Assembly: GCA_947627085.1 (NCBI GenBank)
Contig: CANQUO010000090.1
Span: forward strand, 1 to 8,430
From: an uncultured Oscillospiraceae bacterium
GTDB taxonomy: Bacteria > Bacillota > Clostridia > Oscillospirales > Oscillospiraceae
Reading direction: 5' to 3'
Length of the DNA stretch: 8,430 nucleotides
Below the pieces are notes generated by a model, which was not told the DNA's origin, did no database searches, and saw only the letters and a list, made by a program, of their open reading frames with translations. Position 1 is the stretch's first letter. Each line of letters opens with the position of its first letter. The position numbers were made by a program, and so were the translations under genes. Positions 4,057-8,430 of this stretch are shown piece by piece.

Positions 4057-6555
4057 ATGGTACAGTACAACGTGACGGGCATGAGTTGCGCCGCCTGTCA
4101 GGCGAGGGTGGAGAAGGCCGTCTCCGCCGTGCCGGGTGTGACGGCCTGCGCCGTGAGCTTACTCACAAATTCCATGGGCGTGGAGGGCACGGCGGCGGAG
4201 GCGGACATAATAAGGGCCGTTGAGGACGCGGGCTACGGCGCCAGCCGCAAGGGCGGGGGAGAGGCGAAGGCATCCCACTCCCAGGATGAGGACGCCCTTC
4301 GCGACCGGGAGACGCCGGCTCTCAGGCGCCGGCTCATATGGTCCGTGGGCTTTTTGCTGGTGCTCATGTATTTTTCCATGGGCCACATGATGTGGGGCTG
4401 GCCGGTGCCGAAATTTTTTGAGGGCAACCACGTGGGGCTGGGGCTTTTGGAGATGCTCCTGGCGGCAATCGTCATGGTGATAAACCAGAAATTTTTCGTC
4501 TCCGGCTTCAAGGGGCTCATACACCGCTCGCCCAATATGGACACCCTTGTGGCTATGGGCTCGGCGGCGAGCTTCGGCTGGAGCGTGTGGGTGCTCCTTC
4601 AGATGACCCGGGCCCAGGCCGACGGGAACGGCGCGGCGGTGATGGAATACATGATGGACCTGTGGTTTGAGTCCGCCGCGATGATACTGGCCCTTATAAC
4701 CGTGGGCAAGATGCTGGAGGCCCGGAGCAAGGGCCGGACCACCGACGCCCTCAAGTCCCTCATGCGCCTGGCGCCCAAGACCGCCACGGTGGAGCGGGAC
4801 GGGGCGGAGCTCAAGGCACCCATCGAGGATGTGCGAGTGGGCGATATATTCATCGTCCGGCCCGGAGAGGCCATCCCCGTGGACGGCGAGGTGATCGAGG
4901 GCCACAGCGCCGTGAACGAGGCGGCGCTCACCGGGGAGAGCATCCCCGTGGACAAGGCCCCGGGCGACAGAGTCAGCGCCGCCACGGTGAACGAGGCCGG
5001 ATTACTCAGGTGCCGCGCCAGCCGGGTAGGGGAGGACACCACCCTTTCACAGATAATTAAAATGGTATCCGACGCGGCGGCCACCAAGGCGCCCATAGCG
5101 AAGATAGCCGACCGTGTCTCCGGCGTGTTCGTGCCGGCGGTTATATCCATAGCGATCGTCACAACGGTCGTGTGGCTCCTTATGGGCAGGACGGCGGGCT
5201 TCGCCCTGGCCAGAGGCATATCAGTGCTTGTCATCTCCTGCCCCTGCGCGCTGGGACTTGCGACGCCGGTGGCGATAATGGTGGGCAACGGCGTGGGAGC
5301 CAAAAACGGCATACTCTTCAAGACCTCCGCCGCCCTTGAGGAGACGGGCCGGGTGGAGACGGTTGTCCTGGACAAGACGGGCACCATCACCACCGGCGAG
5401 CCCATGGTCACGGATATCATCCCGGCGGAGGGCGTCGATGAAATGGAGCTTTTGCGTCTTGCCGCCGGCCTTGAGCGCGGAAGCGAGCACCCGCTGGCCA
5501 AGGCCGTGATGAAAAGGGCGGAGGAGCTCAGCATACCCGCGAGCGAGGACTTCAGGGCACTGCCCGGAAACGGCGTGGAGGCGAAGGTGGAGGGCGCCAA
5601 AATGGTTGGCGGGAGCGTCAAATTCGTCTCCTCCATATCAACCGTTCCCACCGAGGTGAGCAAGGACGCGGAGAAGCTCTCGGAGGAGGGCAAGACGCCA
5701 CTCGTATTCCTCCGGAACGGGGAGCCCCTGGGGCTTATCGCCGTGGCGGACACGTTGAAGCCCGACAGCCCGCAGGCGGTGAGGGAGCTTCGGAACATGG
5801 GCATCCGGGTGGTCATGCTGACCGGCGACAACGAGCGCACCGCCCGGGCCATCGGCGATAAGGTGGGCGTGGACCAGGTGATCGCCGGGGTCCTGCCCGA
5901 CGGCAAGGAGGCCGCCATAAGAAAGCTAAAGCGCCAGGGCAAGGTGGCCATGGTGGGCGACGGCATAAACGACGCCCCGGCCCTTACCTCCGCCGACATA
6001 GGCATCGCTATCGGCGCGGGGGCCGACGTGGCTATCGATGCGGCGGACGTGGTGCTGATGAAGAGCGAGCTTCTCGACGTGACAGGGGCGATCAGGCTGA
6101 GCCGGGCCACGCTCAGGAATATACACCAAAACCTCTTCTGGGCGTTTTTCTACAACTCCATCGGGATACCGCTGGCGGCGGGGCTTTTTGTGGGCTTTGG
6201 GCTCACCCTGAACCCGATGTTCGGCGCGGCGGCCATGAGCTTATCCAGCTTTTGCGTGGTTTCAAACGCTTTGAGGCTCAATTTCGTCAAAATTCGTGAC
6301 AGCCGTCACGATAAAAAAATAAAGCATAAAGCTAAAAAGGAGGACAAAACCATGGAAAAAACACTGAAAATAGAGGGAATGATGTGCCCACACTGCGAAA
6401 TGCGTGTAAAAAAGGCCCTTGAGGCCGTCCCGGGAGTGGCGGAGGCCGAGGTGAGCCACACCGCGGGGAGCGCGGTGGTGAAGCTCTCGGCGGCGGTGGA
6501 GGACGAGGTCCTGAAAAAGGCCGTGGAGGACCAGGGATACGACGTGGTCGGGTGA
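4057..6555 (+). CDS. copA: Cu(I)-exporting P1B-type ATPase CopA with a C-terminal CopZ-like domain
   Basis: This 832-residue inner-membrane pump exports Cu(I) using ATP. Order: N-terminal heavy-metal-associated domain (about 1-64; GMSCAAC, C11 and C14); membrane segments from about residue 93; actuator TGES at 292-295; transport motif CPC at 395-397; phosphorylation motif DKTGT with D439; SEHP with H478-P479; GDGIND at 634-639; last membrane helices with Y699-N700 and MSLSS at 727-731. CPC, YN and MxxSS are the Cu(I)-specific membrane ligand set. A Lys-rich linker then leads to a second metal-binding domain (766-832; GMMCPHC, C777 and C780) that resembles the chaperone CopZ. I chose ATG 4057 because GAGGTG (4045-4050) is 6 bases upstream; a GTG at 4048 would overlap that site. 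It follows csoR by 10 bases and is followed by a terminator. The CopZ-like part has its own internal start signal. Confidence 0.95.
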   Translation: MVQYNVTGMSCAACQARVEKAVSAVPGVTACAVSLLTNSMGVEGTAAEADIIRAVEDAGYGASRKGGGEAKASHSQDEDALRDRETPALRRRLIWSVGFLLVLMYFSMGHMMWGWPVPKFFEGNHVGLGLLEMLLAAIVMVINQKFFVSGFKGLIHRSPNMDTLVAMGSAASFGWSVWVLLQMTRAQADGNGAAVMEYMMDLWFESAAMILALITVGKMLEARSKGRTTDALKSLMRLAPKTATVERDGAELKAPIEDVRVGDIFIVRPGEAIPVDGEVIEGHSAVNEAALTGESIPVDKAPGDRVSAATVNEAGLLRCRASRVGEDTTLSQIIKMVSDAAATKAPIAKIADRVSGVFVPAVISIAIVTTVVWLLMGRTAGFALARGISVLVISCPCALGLATPVAIMVGNGVGAKNGILFKTSAALEETGRVETVVLDKTGTITTGEPMVTDIIPAEGVDEMELLRLAAGLERGSEHPLAKAVMKRAEELSIPASEDFRALPGNGVEAKVEGAKMVGGSVKFVSSISTVPTEVSKDAEKLSEEGKTPLVFLRNGEPLGLIAVADTLKPDSPQAVRELRNMGIRVVMLTGDNERTARAIGDKVGVDQVIAGVLPDGKEAAIRKLKRQGKVAMVGDGINDAPALTSADIGIAIGAGADVAIDAADVVLMKSELLDVTGAIRLSRATLRNIHQNLFWAFFYNSIGIPLAAGLFVGFGLTLNPMFGAAAMSLSSFCVVSNALRLNFVKIRDSRHDKKIKHKAKKEDKTMEKTLKIEGMMCPHCEMRVKKALEAVPGVAEAEVSHTAGSAVVKLSAAVEDEVLKKAVEDQGYDVVG
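6338..6555 (+). CDS. copZ: Possible independently translated CopZ-like copper chaperone (internal start in copA)
   Basis: AGGAGG at 6338-6343 lies 8 bases before an in-frame ATG at 6352; the coding part is 6352-6555 and the span given includes the ribosome site. It would encode 67 residues beginning MEKTLKIEGMMCPHC, the size and layout of a free CopZ: one beta-alpha-beta-beta-alpha-beta metal-binding domain with a CxxC copper site and a GY near the C-terminus. The same codons are also the C-terminus of copA, with no stop between them, so both a fused and a free product are possible. The upstream linker is Lys-rich and low in complexity, which is consistent with a once-separate gene whose upstream stop was lost, or with deliberate dual use. 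Free-product translation is inference from the strong ribosome site. Confidence 0.6.
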
Positions 6556-6604
6556 ATTTTTCCGAAAAATCGATAAAAATCCCAATAAATCAATAAAATT
6601 TTTC

Positions 6605-6633
6605 AAAAAAGAGGGCGAAAGCCCTCTTTTTTT
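6605..6633 (+). terminator. Intrinsic terminator of the csoR-copA operon
   Basis: GAGGGC (6611-6616) pairs with GCCCTC (6621-6626) around a GAAA tetraloop. The stem is extended by the A-run 6605-6610 against T's and followed by seven T's (6627-6633). The AT-rich stretch 6556-6604 between the copA stop and this hairpin holds nothing else I can identify. Confidence 0.95.
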
Positions 6634-6650
6634 GCGGCTTTTTGGAGGTG

Positions 6651-6711
6651 TGCGTAAAATCTGGGGGGATTTGCGCAAAATCTGGGGGGATTTGCGCAAA
6701 ATCTGGGGGGA
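6651..6711. repeat. Three tandem copies of a 21-bp repeat
   Basis: The unit begins TGCGCAAAATCTGGGGGGA and ends with two T's. Copies start at 6651, 6672 and 6693; the first has TGCGT instead of TGCGC and the third is cut after the G-run. At the two junctions the perfect 10-bp palindrome TTTGCGCAAA appears (6670-6679 and 6691-6700), 21 bases apart, which is two helical turns. The array ends 8 bases before a possible promoter, so it may be a set of protein-binding sites. It contains no gene. Confidence 0.85.
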
Positions 6712-6718
6712 AAAGGTG

Positions 6719-6746
6719 TTGAGATCCCAGATAATAGTGGCATAAT
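6719..6746 (+). promoter_or_regulatory. Possible sigma-A promoter downstream of the tandem repeats
   Basis: TTGAGA (6719-6724) and CATAAT (6741-6746) are 16 bases apart, each one base off consensus. A start near 6753 would produce a G-rich transcript running towards the PilB/GspE gene about 420 bases away. It would be a long leader, a small RNA or a small-peptide message; the sequence does not decide between them. Confidence 0.5.
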
Positions 6747-6752
6747 ATATAT

Positions 6753-7000
6753 ATAGCCGGGAGGGCGCGGAGGGGAAGGTCTCCGGTAATTTAAGGGAGG
6801 CGGGACCGGATATGCTTTTTGTGCTTTCTTTCGCGCTTTTGGGGCGATTTCCGGGCTGGCTTTCGGGCGATCCTTGAACTGTTTTCGGGCATTTTCCTGA
6901 CGCTTTTACACAGTATTTTGGCCTTTTTCGGCGGAGCGCGAATTATTCGCGAGGTTCGACGATTTACGACAATGAAATTACATTTTTATCAATCAAACTA
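6753..7000 (+). other. Region without a convincing gene (possible leader or small transcript)
   Basis: A G-rich stretch (6755-6810), in which TCCGGT and ACCGGA can pair, is followed by a T/G-rich stretch (6815-6935). An ATG at 6812 with AAGGGAGG at 6793-6800 (11-base spacing) opens only a 21-codon hydrophobic peptide ending at TGA 6875-6877. A longer frame starting at TTG 6819 lacks a ribosome site. I cannot support either as a gene. No known riboswitch pattern was recognised by eye. Confidence 0.35.
6937..6951. promoter_or_regulatory. 15-bp palindrome upstream of the PilB/GspE promoter
   Basis: CGCGAAT-T-ATTCGCG is a perfect inverted repeat with 7-bp arms and a single central base. It lies about 50 bases upstream of the TTGACA box at 7001, a position suitable for an activator or repressor site. 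The regulator is unknown. It has too short a loop to be a good RNA hairpin. Confidence 0.5.
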
Positions 7001-7029
7001 TTGACAATTTGGCGAAAGAGTTGTATTCT
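7001..7029 (+). promoter_or_regulatory. Probable promoter of the PilB/GspE gene
   Basis: TTGACA (7001-7006) and TATTCT (7024-7029) have a 17-base spacer. The -35 box is perfect and the -10 box matches four of six. The start would be near 7036, giving a leader of about 135 bases that contains two inverted repeats. Confidence 0.7.
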
Positions 7030-7047
7030 TTTGCGTGTAGGCATACA

Positions 7048-7110
7048 GTAAATCGTCATTATTTACAACGCCCCTCCCAAAGAAGGAAAAAATTTCCTGG
7101 GGGGGGGCGT
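7048..7110 (+). promoter_or_regulatory. Structured leader of the PilB/GspE mRNA, with a nine-G tract
   Basis: A small stem GTAAAT (7048-7053) with ATTTAC (7061-7066) is followed by a long hairpin. Its base pairs ACGCCCC (7068-7074) with GGGGCGT (7104-7110), continues with TCCC against G's, and has an inner stem AGGAAA (7084-7089) with TTTCCT (7093-7098). The right arm contains nine consecutive G's (7099-7107). No T-tract follows, so it is not a simple terminator. It does not match the cyclic-di-GMP riboswitch patterns I know. It ends about 45 bases before the ribosome site. Confidence 0.6.
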
Positions 7111-7170
7111 GAACATTTACCGTTAAGGTAGTGATTTACTCAATAAAATTGCCCGAAGGAGGACTTTCCT

Positions 7171-8430
7171 ATGGCGTATATGCGGCTCGGCGATCTTCTG
7201 ACATCTGTGGGGCTGATCACTGAGGAACAGCTCCAGGCGGCGCTTGAGGCGCAGAAGACCAGCCATAAAAGACTGGGCACCGTCCTTATCGAGGAGGGTA
7301 TAATAAGCGAACAGCACCTCATCGAGACGCTGGAGATGCAATTGGGCATCGACTTTATTGATTTAAGCCGCGCGCACATTTCGATGGACATGGCGCAGGT
7401 GTTGCCGAAGGCCATAGCGAAAAAGTACAGCGTGGTACCGGTGCGGCTCAACAAGGACGAGCTGGTGCTGGCGATGGCGGACCCCCTGAACTTCGTGGCC
7501 CTGGAGGACGTGAAAACGGCTACCAGGCGGCGCGTGTCCCCGAGGATCGCCACCACGGCGGCGGTGGACAGGGCCATCGCGACGCTCTACGGCAACGAGG
7601 GCGCGGCCAGGGCGATTGAGGAGATAAAATTTGAAAACCGGGATACTTACCAACCCCGGCCCGTCAGCGAGGACATAGAGGAGGAGAGCCAGTCCGCCCC
7701 CACGGTGAGGCTGGTGAACTCCATCATCGAGCGGGCCGCCGTGGAGCGGGCGTCGGACATACACTTAGAGCCCCGGAACGACGAGATGGTGGTCCGTATG
7801 CGTATCGACGGCCTTCTGCGGACCATACTTACCGTGCCCCGGGATATCCAGAGCTCCGTCATAAGCCGCCTGAAGATAATGGGCGGTATGGACATATCGG
7901 AAAAGCGGGTGCCCCAGGACGGGCGCGCCAACGTGAGGATGAAGGGCCACGATATAGACCTGCGTCTCAGCACCCTGCCCACCATATACGGCGAGAAGGT
8001 GGCGGTGCGTCTCCTTGACAGGTCGGCGCAGCTCCTGGACGCCCAGGCCATCGGCCTTGAGGGGGAGAGCCTGGAAAAATATAACGCGCTCCTCAAAAAC
8101 GCCAACGGCATGATCCTGATGGTGGGACCCACGGGCTCCGGTAAGTCCTCCACCATGTACACCATGATACGCTCCCTCAACACCGAGGAGACGAACCTCG
8201 TCACCCTGGAGGACCCGGTGGAATACGATATCGACGGGGTCAATCAGGTGCAGATAAACGAGCGCCAGGGGCTGACCTTCGCGGGGGGCCTGCGGAGCAT
8301 ACTCCGTCAGGACCCGGACATAATCGCCGTAGGAGAGATTCGTGACGGCGAGACGGCGGAGATCGCCATGCGCTCGGCCATCACGGGCCACCTGGTGCTG
8401 AGCACCATACATACGAACGACGCCATCTCC
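7171..8430 (+). CDS. pilB: Type IV pilus / type II secretion assembly ATPase (PilB/GspE family), 3' end outside window
   Basis: The first 420 codons of a cytoplasmic hexameric ATPase that powers pilin or pseudopilin assembly; family members are usually about 550-570 residues, so roughly a quarter is missing. Residues 5-28 and 34-57 are two copies of the 24-residue MshEN motif (RLGxxL...G.I....L...L..Q) with a 5-residue spacer, the known cyclic-di-GMP-binding arrangement. The central N2 domain follows (about 155-290), including PTVRLVNSIIERAAVERASD and DGLLRTI. The RecA-like domain shows Walker A GPTGSGKSS (319-327), the Asp-box region LVTLEDPVEY, and the Walker B region RQDPDIIAVGEIRD (379-392) with E389. 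A His-box segment AITGHLVLSTIHTND follows. The zinc-binding CxxC region would lie beyond the window. AAGGAGG (7156-7162) is 8 bases from the ATG. PilB and GspE cannot be separated without the downstream genes; PilT is unlikely given the N-terminal domains. Confidence 0.93.
   Translation, partial: MAYMRLGDLLTSVGLITEEQLQAALEAQKTSHKRLGTVLIEEGIISEQHLIETLEMQLGIDFIDLSRAHISMDMAQVLPKAIAKKYSVVPVRLNKDELVLAMADPLNFVALEDVKTATRRRVSPRIATTAAVDRAIATLYGNEGAARAIEEIKFENRDTYQPRPVSEDIEEESQSAPTVRLVNSIIERAAVERASDIHLEPRNDEMVVRMRIDGLLRTILTVPRDIQSSVISRLKIMGGMDISEKRVPQDGRANVRMKGHDIDLRLSTLPTIYGEKVAVRLLDRSAQLLDAQAIGLEGESLEKYNALLKNANGMILMVGPTGSGKSSTMYTMIRSLNTEETNLVTLEDPVEYDIDGVNQVQINERQGLTFAGGLRSILRQDPDIIAVGEIRDGETAEIAMRSAITGHLVLSTIHTNDAIS

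Noticed and set aside
4599..6110. Long open frame on the minus strand within copA
   Set aside because: The + strand frame has every CopA motif; the antisense frame is a by-product of GC-rich codon use.
6262..6699. Open frame on the minus strand across the copA end and the 21-bp repeats
   Set aside because: It is the complement of copA, its terminator and the tandem repeat; no ribosome site or recognisable domain.
6651..6711. CRISPR array
   Set aside because: The repeats are directly adjacent with no unique spacers and no cas gene is present.
6819..7004. 61-codon open frame with a hydrophobic product
   Set aside because: It starts at TTG with no suitably spaced ribosome site and has a T-rich composition that inflates hydrophobic residues; coding is not supported.
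7036..7160. Cyclic-di-GMP riboswitch in the PilB/GspE leader
   Set aside because: Such switches are common before pilus genes in Clostridia, but I could not find the conserved class I or class II motifs by eye here or in 6753-7000.

Overview
The window looks like chromosomal DNA from a GC-rich, anaerobic, spore-former-lineage Firmicute, most likely a Clostridia/Oscillospiraceae-type organism. The evidence is a SigH-type sigma factor, a clostridial-style ECF sigma/membrane anti-sigma pair, a CsoR-CopA-CopZ copper cassette, strong AAGGAGG-type ribosome binding sites and vegetative TTGACA/TATAAT promoters. All genes recognised are on the + strand. The genus is inference; no rRNA or other phylogenetic marker is complete here.

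Layout: (1) 1-438, the 3' end of ruvB. (2) 439-1526, a near-perfect sigma-A promoter, sigH and a small double-zinc-ribbon protein gene, closed by a clear intrinsic terminator. (3) 1526-1693, a four-hairpin non-coding element, copy 1. (4) 1774-3460, an ECF sigma factor overlapping a single-pass membrane protein that is probably its anti-sigma factor or sensor. (5) 3475-3657, a second copy of the four-hairpin element. (6) 3674-6633, a copper-resistance operon: promoter with two CsoR-type operators, csoR, and copA with a CopZ-like domain in frame at its end, closed by a terminator. (7) 6634-7170, about 540 bases with no convincing gene. It holds a 21-bp tandem repeat in front of a possible promoter, a 15-bp palindrome, a second promoter and a G-rich leader hairpin. 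(8) 7171-8430, the first 420 codons of a PilB/GspE-type assembly ATPase, cut by the window end.

How it works together: CsoR should repress its own operon until Cu(I) binds; CopA then exports copper, and the C-terminal CopZ-like domain may also be made as a free chaperone from an internal start. The ECF/anti-sigma pair is a separate envelope-sensing module with an unknown signal. The PilB/GspE N-terminus carries two textbook MshEN motifs, so pilus or secretion activity is probably tuned by cyclic di-GMP.

The least explained feature is the pair of four-hairpin elements. Their linkers and third hairpin are nearly identical, but the arms of hairpins 1, 2 and 4 differ in sequence while still pairing. 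This is either a covarying structured RNA/DNA element or an interspersed repeat with replaceable palindromic arms. I could not assign it to a named family.
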